Source: Nocardioides salarius (GTDB lineage Bacteria > Actinomycetota > Actinomycetes > Propionibacteriales > Nocardioidaceae). Taken from it: a stretch of DNA of 64,000 nt. The notes below the pieces were generated by a model. It was not told the origin of the DNA. It worked only from the letters and a program-made list of their open reading frames with translations, and did no database searches. How positions within the stretch are numbered: position 1 is the first letter of the stretch; every line of letters begins with the position of its first letter. Shown piece by piece: positions 8,489-16,155 of the stretch. Where the stretch lies: contig NZ_JAFBBZ010000001.1 in NCBI RefSeq assembly GCF_016907435.1, forward strand, positions 2,356,001 through 2,420,000, read 5' to 3'. The position numbers and the translations under genes are program-made.

Positions 8489-10144
8489 ATGGCGCACGTC
8501 CTGATGCCCCACCTCGGAGTCTCGGTCACCGAGGGCACGCTCTCCTCCTGGCTCAAGCAGGTGGGCGAGACCGTGGAGGTCGGTGAGCCGATCTGCGAGG
8601 TGTCCACCGACAAGGTCGACACCGAGATCGAGAGCACCGTCGCCGGCGTCCTGACCCAGCAGCTGCACGCCGTCGACGACGTCGTCCAGGTCGGGGAAGC
8701 CCTGGCGGCGATCGCGAGCCACGACGAGATCGAGCCCGAACCATCGATCGTCCCCGACCCGACGTCCTTCGGTGCGGGCTCCGAGCCCGAGCCGCCCGAG
8801 GCTCTCGAGTCGCGGACGCCGGACACGCCGGTCCCCGACGGCGCGTTGGTCCTGATGCCCCGGCTCGGGGTGTCGGTCACCGAGGGCACGGTCTCCTCCT
8901 GGCTCAAGCAGGTGGGCGAGACCGTGGAGGTCGGTGAGCCGATCTGCGAGGTGTCCACCGACAAGGTCGACACCGAGATCGAGAGCACGGTCGCGGGGAT
9001 GCTGGCCGAGCAGCGCTACGCCGAGGGCGAGGTCGTCCAGGTCGGCGAGCCGCTCGCGGTCGTGACCAGAGACGGGTCCCCTGCTCCCGCGGTGGGAACC
9101 TCGCCCGCGGCCGTCCCCGCGTCGCCCCCCGTACCTGCCACGCTGCGACCCCACCGTTTCGATCACGAAGCAGAGGTTCGGAGGGTGCTTGACGGACTGG
9201 AGCGCTCCGGGCGGTCGCCGGCGTCTCCAGGGGCCCGTAGGCTCGCGGCTGATCTCGGGGTGGACCTCGCCACGGTGCGAGGCACCGGTGGCGCCGGGCA
9301 CGTCACCCGCCGGGACGTCCTCGAGTGGGCCCGGCGGCCCCAGCCCGTGGCGGCACAGCGCGACGACGTGGCCCCGGCCGCCGCGTCGCTTCCCAAGCCG
9401 GGACCTGCCGGCCTGCCGGCGGGTTACGAGGACGTGCCGCACGACGAGGTGGCGACCAGCCGCATCCGACGGGTCACTGCCGAGCACATGACACGGTCAC
9501 GGCGCACTGCTGCCCACATGACCACCGAGGTCGACGTCGACCTGGGTCGACTCACCGAGGTGCGCGCCCGGCTGAACGCTCGGCGCGCCAGCGTTGGCGA
9601 AGGGAAGCTGTCGTTCCTGCCGTTCGTCGCCCGCGCGACCTGCGCTGCGCTGCTGGAGCACCGCGACCTGAATGCGACCTTCGAGCCCGAACGCTTGTTG
9701 CGCTGGAACGAGGTCAACCTCGGCATCGCCGTCGACACCCCACGAGGCTTGATGGTCCCGGTGCTGCGGGCGGCCCAGCGGATGACGCTGGAGACCCTGG
9801 CCGAGGGCATCACCGATGTCGCAGGTCGGCTCCGGGACGGCAAGCCGGAGCCGGACGACTTCCGTGCCGGGACGTTCACGATCAGCAACCCCGGCTCGGT
9901 GGGTGCGGTGTCGGCGCCGGCCATCATCAACCAGCCGCAGGTCGCGATCCTGGGCATGCCCACCATCCAGCGCAAGCCGTGGGTCGTGGTGCTGCCGGAC
10001 GGGCAGGAGACGATCGCCATCCGGCCGATCCTGCGACTGGCGTTGACCTTCGACCACCGAGCCGTCGACGGTGCCGACGCCACGCGGTGCCTCGTCGACA
10101 TCGGCCGCCGCCTCGAGGCCTGGGACGCCGACGACTACCGCTGA
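8489..10144 (+). CDS. Dihydrolipoamide acyltransferase (E2) with two lipoyl domains
   Basis: The protein has 551 aa from ATG 8489, preceded by AGGAGAA. Order of parts: lipoyl domain 1 (about 1-75, lipoyl Lys42 in TDKVDT), Pro/Glu-rich linker, lipoyl domain 2 (about 118-193, Lys159), a second linker, a peripheral-subunit-binding domain (SPGARRLAADLGVDLATVRG, about 245-270), then the catalytic acyltransferase domain from about 320 to the end with HRAVDG near 523. The two lipoyl domains are almost identical even at DNA level, which is unusual within one E2. The enzyme transfers the acyl group to CoA. Third gene of the operon, ending before a strong hairpin. Confidence 0.92.
   Translation: MAHVLMPHLGVSVTEGTLSSWLKQVGETVEVGEPICEVSTDKVDTEIESTVAGVLTQQLHAVDDVVQVGEALAAIASHDEIEPEPSIVPDPTSFGAGSEPEPPEALESRTPDTPVPDGALVLMPRLGVSVTEGTVSSWLKQVGETVEVGEPICEVSTDKVDTEIESTVAGMLAEQRYAEGEVVQVGEPLAVVTRDGSPAPAVGTSPAAVPASPPVPATLRPHRFDHEAEVRRVLDGLERSGRSPASPGARRLAADLGVDLATVRGTGGAGHVTRRDVLEWARRPQPVAAQRDDVAPAAASLPKPGPAGLPAGYEDVPHDEVATSRIRRVTAEHMTRSRRTAAHMTTEVDVDLGRLTEVRARLNARRASVGEGKLSFLPFVARATCAALLEHRDLNATFEPERLLRWNEVNLGIAVDTPRGLMVPVLRAAQRMTLETLAEGITDVAGRLRDGKPEPDDFRAGTFTISNPGSVGAVSAPAIINQPQVAILGMPTIQRKPWVVVLPDGQETIAIRPILRLALTFDHRAVDGADATRCLVDIGRRLEAWDADDYR
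8541..8637 (+). repeat. Direct repeat copy 1 (lipoyl domain 1)
   Basis: 97 bp identical to 8892-8988, in frame, offset 351 bp (117 codons). Similarity continues with scattered mismatches on the 5' side. It covers the core of the lipoyl domain including the lysine hairpin. Confidence 0.9.
8892..8988 (+). repeat. Direct repeat copy 2 (lipoyl domain 2)
   Basis: Second copy of the 97-bp identity described at 8541. Exact nucleotide identity, including third codon positions, points to recent duplication or ongoing gene conversion. Confidence 0.9.
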
Positions 10145-10159
10145 GCCGTGAGCACGCTC

Positions 10160-10188
10160 GTGCCCCGCATGCGACGCATGCGGGGCAC
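10160..10188. terminator. Bidirectional hairpin between convergent genes
   Basis: A perfect 14-bp stem (10160-10173 with 10175-10188) surrounds a single central base; in RNA the innermost pairs would open to form the loop. It lies between the E2 stop and the convergent TetR gene. There is no T-tract, as is common in high-GC actinobacteria. Confidence 0.7.
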
Positions 10189-10226
10189 GGGCATTGCTGG
10201 ACCGGGTGCGGCCGTCGGCGTCCGGG

Positions 10227-10877
10227 TCAGTCCGGGAGAACTGCGCGTGCGGACGCCAGGGCCGGCAGCTGGTCGGTCCCCAAGCCGTAGAGCAGGTAGT
10301 TCCAGAACTGGTAGGCCAGCTCGCGGGAACGGAGCTTCCCTCCGGGCCGGTACCACTGGTAGGCCCAGTTGCACATCCCGAAGGTCGCGAGCGCGGCCAG
10401 GTGCGTGTCGACGGGGCGGATCACTCCCGTCGCGACGCCGTCGGCGATCAGCTCCTCCACGATCTTCTCGTAGCGGTCCCGCTTGAGCTTGATCGGCCCA
10501 CGGGCCTCCACGGTCAGCTCGCGGTGGTGCTCGAAGAACACACGCACGTGACCGCGGTGGGTCTCCATGAGCTCGAGGATGTCGGCCATGACCTCGAGCA
10601 GGAGCTGCTCGGAGCGCAGGCCCGTGTCGAGACGGGCCAGGTGCCGGTCGATGAGCAGGTCGATGAACTCCTCGTGGATCGCGTGGAGGATGTCGTCCTT
10701 GCTGGGGAAGTAGTGGTACAGAGTCGGCTTGGCGACCCCGACCTCTCGGGCGATGTCGTCCATCGTGGTGCTCGAGTAGCCGCTCTTGTCGAAGAGTCCG
10801 GCCGCCAGCGTCACGACCTGCTGACGTCTCTCGCCCGAGGACATCCGACGACGCGCCGCCCGATCAACTGTCTCCAC
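10227..10877 (-). CDS. TetR family transcriptional regulator (KstR2-like)
   Basis: The protein has 216 aa from GTG 10877, which has GAGGAA six bases upstream; an ATG 11 codons later is the alternative. N-terminal HTH: LAAGLFDKSGYSSTTMDDIA followed by VGVAKPTLYHYFPSKDDIL. The C-terminal part (MADILELMETHRGHVRVFFEH and WAYQWYRPGG) is like regulators of CoA-ester catabolism such as KstR2. It diverges from the 13-gene catabolic run starting at 11195. CCGAC-N2-GTCGG palindromes lie on its own side (10943) and just downstream of the opposite promoter (11166), so autoregulation and control of the divergent operon are inferred. Confidence 0.88.
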   Translation of the reverse strand: METVDRAARRRMSSGERRQQVVTLAAGLFDKSGYSSTTMDDIAREVGVAKPTLYHYFPSKDDILHAIHEEFIDLLIDRHLARLDTGLRSEQLLLEVMADILELMETHRGHVRVFFEHHRELTVEARGPIKLKRDRYEKIVEELIADGVATGVIRPVDTHLAALATFGMCNWAYQWYRPGGKLRSRELAYQFWNYLLYGLGTDQLPALASARAVLPD

Positions 10878-10941
10878 CTTGCGTTCCTCTCTTGAGGGCT
10901 CGTCATGGCCCTCGGCTCAGCATATCGCTCGATGGGTCTCA

Positions 10942-10955
10942 ACCGACCAGTCGGT
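10942..10955. promoter_or_regulatory. TetR-type operator, copy B1
   Basis: ACCGACCAGTCGGT is symmetric except for the two central bases. It lies about 65 bp upstream of the TetR start in the 317-bp divergent region 10878-11194. Half-sites match copy B2 and differ in spacing from the A-type operators. Confidence 0.6.
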
Positions 10956-11119
10956 CGAAAAGTTTCGCCGCCGACTGTCTGGCCGGTCTATACCGGCCCG
11001 TCACGGTTGAGCGGGGCGTAGACGTCCCGCCGTCATGTTCGATCAGCCACAAGGCCGCGTCAAGCGGCAGTTCGGCCATGGCTATCTGAAGAATTTGTGA
11101 CTGGAGTCACCGGAACTGC

Positions 11120-11148
11120 TTGACAGTGTGATGGTGGCTACATAGTTT
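11120..11148 (+). promoter_or_regulatory. Strong sigma70-type promoter of the 11.2-24.8 kb operon
   Basis: A perfect TTGACA at 11120-11125, a 17-bp spacer, then TAGTTT at 11143-11148 (TAnnnT). The predicted start of transcription falls near 11155, immediately before operator B2. This is the best promoter match I found by eye in the window. Confidence 0.7.
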
Positions 11149-11165
11149 TCCTGACAGCGAACCGA

Positions 11166-11177
11166 CCGACGAGTCGG
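11166..11177. promoter_or_regulatory. TetR-type operator, copy B2
   Basis: CCGACGAGTCGG has perfect CCGAC/GTCGG half-sites around two bases. Positioned between the predicted transcription start and the ribosome site (GATGAGGAG, 11181-11189), so bound repressor would block initiation or clearance. Confidence 0.65.
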
Positions 11178-11194
11178 ATGGATGAGGAGTGGTG

Positions 11195-11788
11195 ATGAGC
11201 AGCACGAGCGAGAGGTCCCTGGCGGTCGCCGGGGTGCGGCATGCTGCCGCGGTCCTCGTCGACGCTGCGTGCGACGTGTGCGCCGCCTGCGCCGCGGGCG
11301 CGCGGTTGCACTGCACCCGCCCCCTCGTCGAAGGCCGGCAGCTCACCGCACCGATGCCCCGGGTCGTCGCCGAGGAGATGCTCGAGGCGGTGACCGCGGT
11401 GGCGGCCCTGGTCGAGGCGCCACGGGTCGGCACGGTCGTGGTGGCCGCCCCTGCTGACTCGTCGCTGGCGGTCCTGGTGCGCGCGGTCTCGCCTTCTCGG
11501 GTGCTCTTCGCCGCCGACCTGCGCGACGAGGCCCTGCGTGCCGATCTCGGCCGCCTGGAGCCGTCGGGCCGCGCCCGCGTGGTCGTCGCGACCGGTGACG
11601 TGCGAGCGGCCGTCCGGGCGGTCCGTCGCGGCGGTCACGTCTGTGTCGGTGGCCCGGTCCTCGACGCCCCGAGCGTCACCGAGCTGGTGCAGCGCGAGGT
11701 CAGCCTGGTCGCACCGCTCGACGCCGCCGCAGTGCTGGGCCGGGTCTCGACGCAGGTCTGGTCAGCAGCAGTGGCCGCAGCCGCTTAA
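11195..11788 (+). CDS. Short protein related to zinc-type (MDR) dehydrogenases
   Basis: The protein has 197 aa from ATG 11195, five bases after GATGAGGAG; tandem GTG codons at 11189 and 11192 are alternatives. Near the N-terminus, CDVCAACAAGARLHC matches the structural-zinc lobe of MDR alcohol dehydrogenases (GxCxxCxxGxxxxC). The rest resembles a Rossmann-type segment (VGTVVVAAPADSSLAVLV, then VRRGGHVCVGGP). The N-terminal catalytic-zinc region and most of the usual 330-350 aa length are absent, so a normal dehydrogenase is unlikely. It is nevertheless the first gene after the strongest promoter and is intact. It could be a remnant, a regulatory or scaffold subunit, or a metal-binding accessory protein; no function is claimed. 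Confidence 0.6.
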   Translation: MSSTSERSLAVAGVRHAAAVLVDAACDVCAACAAGARLHCTRPLVEGRQLTAPMPRVVAEEMLEAVTAVAALVEAPRVGTVVVAAPADSSLAVLVRAVSPSRVLFAADLRDEALRADLGRLEPSGRARVVVATGDVRAAVRAVRRGGHVCVGGPVLDAPSVTELVQREVSLVAPLDAAAVLGRVSTQVWSAAVAAAA

Positions 11789-11841
11789 GCCCCCGCCCCC
11801 CATCGAACGACATCCGCAGCAACCACCTCAGGAGGAACAGC

Positions 11842-12852
11842 ATGGGTCGCACCGCAGACGGTCAGTGGTCGGAGGAGTGGACTCCGCCCGTCTTCTCGAT
11901 CGACGCGAACGGCAAGGTCATCGGTTACGTCAACGACCGGACCCCCAACAACTGGGGCCGTTGGGGCGAGCTGGACGAGAAGGGCACGGCGAACCTGCTG
12001 ACGCCCGAACGCGTGGCGGCAGCGGGCAGGCTGATCGAGACCGGCAAGGTCGTCAGCCTGGCCATCCCGCTCGACAGCACCGGTCCGGTCCACCCGACCC
12101 GCACCGGTGTCGTCCACCTCTACGGCTACACCGGGTCGGACTTCGTGGCGGGCACCAAGGCGGGTCAGGACTACCCGAACTTCCAGGGCACCGACGACTA
12201 CATCTTCATGCCTCTGCAGGGGAGCACGCAGTGGGACGGTCTGTCTCACTTCTTCTACAAGGACACGATGTTCAACGGCTTCTGGATCGGCAACGTCGAG
12301 TCCTACGCCGGTGCTCGCCGAGGCTCCATCCACCAGATGAAGGACACGCTGGTGGGGCGCGGTGTGCTGCTGGACCTGCCGAAGTTCAAGGGCGTCGACC
12401 GTCTCCAGCCCGGCTACGGCATCACGCCCGACGACCTCGACGCCTGTGCCGAGGCCCAGGGAGTGACCGTCGGGGAGGGCGACATGCTCGTCCTGCGCAC
12501 CGGTCACGTGCCGTGGTACTACGAGATCGAGAACAAGATGGACTACTGGGGCTCGGCCCCGGGCATCACCCGAGCAGTCGTCGACTGGTTGGCCGAGAAG
12601 GACGTCGCCGCGCTGGCGATGGACAACATCGCGGTCGAGGTCGAGCCCTTCGAGGACGGCGCCGAGCACGTCTACCCGCTGCACGCCCGCCTCATCCGCG
12701 ACCTCGGGCTCACCCTCGGCGAGGTCTGGTGGCTCGAGGAGCTCGCGTCGACCTGCGACGAGCTCGACCGCTACGAGTTCTTCCTCTCGGCCCCGCCGCT
12801 GAACGTGACCAACGCGTCGGGGTCGCCGACCAACCCCGTGGCCATCTTCTGA
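11842..12852 (+). CDS. Cyclase family hydrolase (PF04199-like)
   Basis: The protein has 336 aa with an excellent AGGAGGAA ribosome site. Cyclase-family features: N-terminal NNWGRWGELDEKGTANLLTP, VSLAIPLDSTGPVHP (first strand), the motif GSTQWDGLSH at about 129-138, then GRGVLLDLP, GDMLVLRTGH and a late DNIAVE. Family members (kynurenine formamidase, isatin hydrolase) are metal-dependent hydrolases of amide, lactone or cyclic carbonyl substrates. The usual GTHxDxPxH metal motif appears as STQWDGLSH, with Gln in place of the first His; I believe this variant is common in the longer subfamily. It probably opens a ring or hydrolyses an activated carbonyl in this pathway. No signal peptide. Confidence 0.85.
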   Translation: MGRTADGQWSEEWTPPVFSIDANGKVIGYVNDRTPNNWGRWGELDEKGTANLLTPERVAAAGRLIETGKVVSLAIPLDSTGPVHPTRTGVVHLYGYTGSDFVAGTKAGQDYPNFQGTDDYIFMPLQGSTQWDGLSHFFYKDTMFNGFWIGNVESYAGARRGSIHQMKDTLVGRGVLLDLPKFKGVDRLQPGYGITPDDLDACAEAQGVTVGEGDMLVLRTGHVPWYYEIENKMDYWGSAPGITRAVVDWLAEKDVAALAMDNIAVEVEPFEDGAEHVYPLHARLIRDLGLTLGEVWWLEELASTCDELDRYEFFLSAPPLNVTNASGSPTNPVAIF

Positions 12853-12870
12853 CCCGTCGGGCATCCGCCC

Positions 12871-12913
12871 CCGGTGGTCCGGCGGTCTCCTCGCGAGCCC
12901 GCTGGACCACCGG
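12871..12913. terminator. Intergenic hairpin, possible attenuator or mRNA stabiliser
   Basis: CCGGTGGTCC (12871-12880) pairs with GGACCACCGG (12904-12913), and further pairing inside (one G-U) extends the stem to about 15 bp. It lies between cyclase and CoA-ligase genes of the same orientation, so it may set relative expression and need not end transcription. No T-tract. Confidence 0.5.
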
Positions 12914-12948
12914 CGCCACCCCCACACGCACTCTCCACGAGGTAGGCA

Positions 12949-14541
12949 ATGCACACAGCACAGCGCACCAGTGACCTGGACCGCAGTCGACGGCTCGTCC
13001 TCGGCGAGGTCCTGGCCCGCAACGCCCGACGTGAGCCGCACCGTGCGGCTGTGGTCTTCGAGGACTCCTCCCTGACCTTCGCCGAGCTGGACACGCGGGT
13101 GAACCGGCTGGCCAACGCCCTGGCCGAGCGCGGAGTGGGTCGCGGCGACAAGGTGGCTGTGCTCATGTACAACCGGCTGGAGGTCGTCGAGTCGTTCTTC
13201 GCGTGCCAGAAGCTCGGTGCCTGTCCGGTACCGGTGAACTTCCGGCTGGCAGCCAGCGAGCTCGCGTACATCCTGGAGAACTCCGACTCGGTCGCGGTGC
13301 TGACCGACGACGAGCTCGCCCCGCTGGCTCTGCGCTCCACCTCGGACCTGGCGGCCGTGCGCTTCGTCGCCTCCACCGGTCGACCGGTCCAGGGCGCTCT
13401 GTCGTACGAGGACCTGGTGGCCGGCGGATCGCCGGAGGACCCGGGTGTGGACGTCGACGAGGACGACTTGGCCTTCCTGATGTACACCTCCGGGACCACG
13501 GGGCGTCCCAAGGGCGCGATGCTCACCCACCAGAACCTGGTGTCGAACACCATCAACTGGATCCTGGAGATGGAGGCTCGCCCCGGCGACGCCTGGCTCT
13601 CTGGTCTGCCGCTGTTCCACATCGGTGGCGTCAATGGGCTGCTCCCCTTCATCTACCTCGCGGGGACCTGCGTCATCACGCCGTCGACCAGCTTCGACCC
13701 CCAGGAGTCCCTGCGGTTGCTCGAGAAGCACAAGCCGGACATGTGCTACTTCGTTCCTACCCAGTGGCAGCAGATCTGCGAGCTGCCGGGGGCGGCGACC
13801 TCGGAGACGACGAACCTGCGGCGGGCCCTGTGGGGCGCTTCGCAGGCCCCGCCGAGCACTCTAGAGCTGTTGGTCGAGACGTTCCCCGCCGTGGGCATCG
13901 TCAACGCTTTCGGTCAGACCGAGATGTCGTCGAACACCTGCTTCCTCAAGGCCGACGACGCCGTGCGGAAGATGGGATCGGTGGGTCTGCCCGCCGTCAA
14001 CGTCGAGGTCCGCATCGTCGACGAGGACGGTCAGGACGTGGCGCCAGGGGAGGTCGGCGAGATCGTCTACCGGGGCCCGACGGTGATGAAGGGCTACTAC
14101 AAGGCGGACGAGGCCACGGCGGACGCGTTCCGTGGAGGCTGGTTCCACTCCGGCGACCTCGTCCGGCAGGACGACGAGGGCTTCATCTACGTCGTCGACA
14201 GGGTCAAGGACATGATCATCAGCGGGGGCGAGAACATCTACCCGGCCGAGGTCGAGCGGGCCGTGGAGAGGCACCCAGCCGTGCGCGAGGTCGCCGTCAT
14301 CGGGGTCCCCCACCCGCGCTGGGTCGAGACGCCCGTGGCCGTGGTGGTCTCCGACACCGAGGAGCACCCCGACCAGAGCGAGGTGCTGGACTTCCTCAGG
14401 AGCGACCTGGCGTCGTACAAGAAGCCGCGCGCAGTCGTCTACGTCGACGAGCTGCCGCGCAACGCGTCGGGCAAGATCCTCAAGCGCGAGCTGAGGGACA
14501 GCTACTGGGGCCTGTTCGCTCCTCCGGAGGCGACCGAGTGA
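12949..14541 (+). CDS. AMP-dependent acyl-CoA synthetase 1
   Basis: The protein has 530 aa, full length for the ANL superfamily. Adenylation motifs: A3 P-loop MYTSGTTGRPKGAMLTH (about 181), NAFGQTEMSS (about 320), GWFHSGDLVRQDDEG (about 395), DRVKDMIISGGENIYPAEVE (A8 hinge, about 418) and the C-terminal lysine in NASGKILKREL. It activates a carboxylate to acyl-AMP and then acyl-CoA. GAGGTAGG provides the ribosome site. Its stop overlaps the start of a second synthetase (GTGA). Specificity, whether aliphatic, cyclic or aromatic acid, cannot be read from the motifs. Probably makes the first or a mid-pathway CoA ester. Confidence 0.9.
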   Translation: MHTAQRTSDLDRSRRLVLGEVLARNARREPHRAAVVFEDSSLTFAELDTRVNRLANALAERGVGRGDKVAVLMYNRLEVVESFFACQKLGACPVPVNFRLAASELAYILENSDSVAVLTDDELAPLALRSTSDLAAVRFVASTGRPVQGALSYEDLVAGGSPEDPGVDVDEDDLAFLMYTSGTTGRPKGAMLTHQNLVSNTINWILEMEARPGDAWLSGLPLFHIGGVNGLLPFIYLAGTCVITPSTSFDPQESLRLLEKHKPDMCYFVPTQWQQICELPGAATSETTNLRRALWGASQAPPSTLELLVETFPAVGIVNAFGQTEMSSNTCFLKADDAVRKMGSVGLPAVNVEVRIVDEDGQDVAPGEVGEIVYRGPTVMKGYYKADEATADAFRGGWFHSGDLVRQDDEGFIYVVDRVKDMIISGGENIYPAEVERAVERHPAVREVAVIGVPHPRWVETPVAVVVSDTEEHPDQSEVLDFLRSDLASYKKPRAVVYVDELPRNASGKILKRELRDSYWGLFAPPEATE

Positions 14542-16109
14542 GCCTCCTGACCGTGCCGACCCGCACCGACCAGAGGGGGGTCCGCCACTACGACGTCTCG
14601 CTACCGGTCGACCTCGTCGACATGTTGCGCAGCACGGTGCGCGAGCGGGGCGCCCACCCCGCGTTCGTGACCGATGGAGGCGGGCTGACCTGGACGGAGA
14701 CGGGTGCAGAGGTCGAGGCCCTGGCCCGGCGCCTGGCCGGTGCCGGGGTGCGACCCGGTGACCGCGTCGCGGTCCTGGCCGGCAACGGGTTGCCGTTCAC
14801 GACAGCAGTGTTCGCCGTGTGGGCCGCAGGTGCGATCGCGGTGCCTCTGAACTTCCGACTGACCGCCGGGGACCTCGGGGGCCTGCTCAGTGACAGCGGG
14901 GCTCGTCTCCTGCTGGTCGGGCCGGGCCTGGAGCAGCTGGCCGCCGACTCGGTGGCGCAGTGCGGCGCGCCGCCGGAGGTCGCCCATGCTGATGGGGTCG
15001 GCCGGCTGCTCGTGGGCGGCGCCGAGGGAGGCCTCCCCGACCGCACGCCGGGTGGCGACGCACCCGCCGCGGTGATGTACACCTCCGGCACCACTGGTCG
15101 GCCCAAGGGTGTTGTGATCAGCCACGGCAACGCGCTGCAGAACGCCGTCACGTGCACCAGCGTGATCGGTCGGGGACCCGACGACGTGGAGCTGGTGATG
15201 GTCCCGCAGTTCAACATCACCGGCCTGTGCTCGCAGACGGTGCCGGTGGCTCTGCTGGGGGCGACGGCGTATCTCCTCGACGGCTTCGACGCGGCCCGTG
15301 CCCTGGACGCGGTCGGTGAGCACGGCTGCACCTCGACCGTCGGTGCCCCCACCATGTGGTGGCGCATGCTGGAGCAGAGCGACGAGCACGGTCGAGACGA
15401 GCTCACCGGGCTGCGTCTCGCGCTCTTCGGCGGCGCGCCGATGCCGACCGCGCTGCTGCAGCGAATGCACGACGCGATGCCCGACGCCACCCTCGGGAAC
15501 GGCTTCGGCATGACCGAGACCTGCTCGATGCTCACCTACGTGGGCGGGGACGACGTTCTGCGGGTGCCGCACAGCGTCGGTGGCCCCCTGCCGCTGACCG
15601 AGCTGCGTCTCCTTCGGCCCGGGACCGACCAGGAGGCCGGCGACGGCGAGATCGGCGAGATCGTGGTGCGTGGTGCCCAGGTCGCGCTCGGCTACTGGAC
15701 CGGTGACGGCATCGTGCCCCTGACGGACACGGAGGGCTGGATCTCCACCGGCGACGCTGCCGTCCTCGAGGACGGCTTCGTGGTCCTGCGCGATCGGCTC
15801 AAGGACGTCATCAAACGTGGAGGCGAGTCAGTCTTCAGCTTCGAGGTCGAGAACGTCCTCTACCAACACTCGGGAGTCCTGGACGCCGCAGTGGTCGGCG
15901 TCCCGGACGAGCAGTACGGCGAACGCGTGGTTGCGCACGTGGTCGCCAAGCCTGGCTCTGACCTCACATCCGAGGGGGTCCGCGCCTTCTGTCGAGATCA
16001 TCTCGCCCACTTCAAGGTTCCGTCCGTGGTCGAGATACGGGAAGAGCTACCGCGAAATCCCGGCGGCAAGGTGGTCAAGTCTGCGCTCCGCAGCGCTCCC
16101 ACCAGCTGA
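14538..16109 (+). CDS. AMP-dependent acyl-CoA synthetase 2
   Basis: The protein has 523 aa from GTG 14538; the frame is open far upstream, but the GTGA overlap and CCGGAGG (14524-14530) fix the start. Motifs: MYTSGTTGRPKGVVISH, NGFGMTETCSMLTYV, GWISTGDAAVLEDGF, DRLKDVIKRGGESVFSFEVE and NPGGKVVKSAL. The A8 region reads VIKRGGES where synthetase 1 has IISGGEN, so the pair probably differ in substrate or step and are not simple duplicates. Both sit upstream of a substrate importer, consistent with capture of imported acids as CoA esters. Confidence 0.9.
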   Translation: MSLLTVPTRTDQRGVRHYDVSLPVDLVDMLRSTVRERGAHPAFVTDGGGLTWTETGAEVEALARRLAGAGVRPGDRVAVLAGNGLPFTTAVFAVWAAGAIAVPLNFRLTAGDLGGLLSDSGARLLLVGPGLEQLAADSVAQCGAPPEVAHADGVGRLLVGGAEGGLPDRTPGGDAPAAVMYTSGTTGRPKGVVISHGNALQNAVTCTSVIGRGPDDVELVMVPQFNITGLCSQTVPVALLGATAYLLDGFDAARALDAVGEHGCTSTVGAPTMWWRMLEQSDEHGRDELTGLRLALFGGAPMPTALLQRMHDAMPDATLGNGFGMTETCSMLTYVGGDDVLRVPHSVGGPLPLTELRLLRPGTDQEAGDGEIGEIVVRGAQVALGYWTGDGIVPLTDTEGWISTGDAAVLEDGFVVLRDRLKDVIKRGGESVFSFEVENVLYQHSGVLDAAVVGVPDEQYGERVVAHVVAKPGSDLTSEGVRAFCRDHLAHFKVPSVVEIREELPRNPGGKVVKSALRSAPTS

Positions 16110-16155
16110 TCCATCCCCACATCCTGTTCGACCCATGCTTTTGAAGGAGCACGGA

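Noticed and set aside
13203..14537. Upstream in-frame extension of acyl-CoA synthetase 2
   Set aside because: It overlaps the whole of synthetase 1 in another frame, and GTG 14538 has a GTGA overlap and ribosome site.
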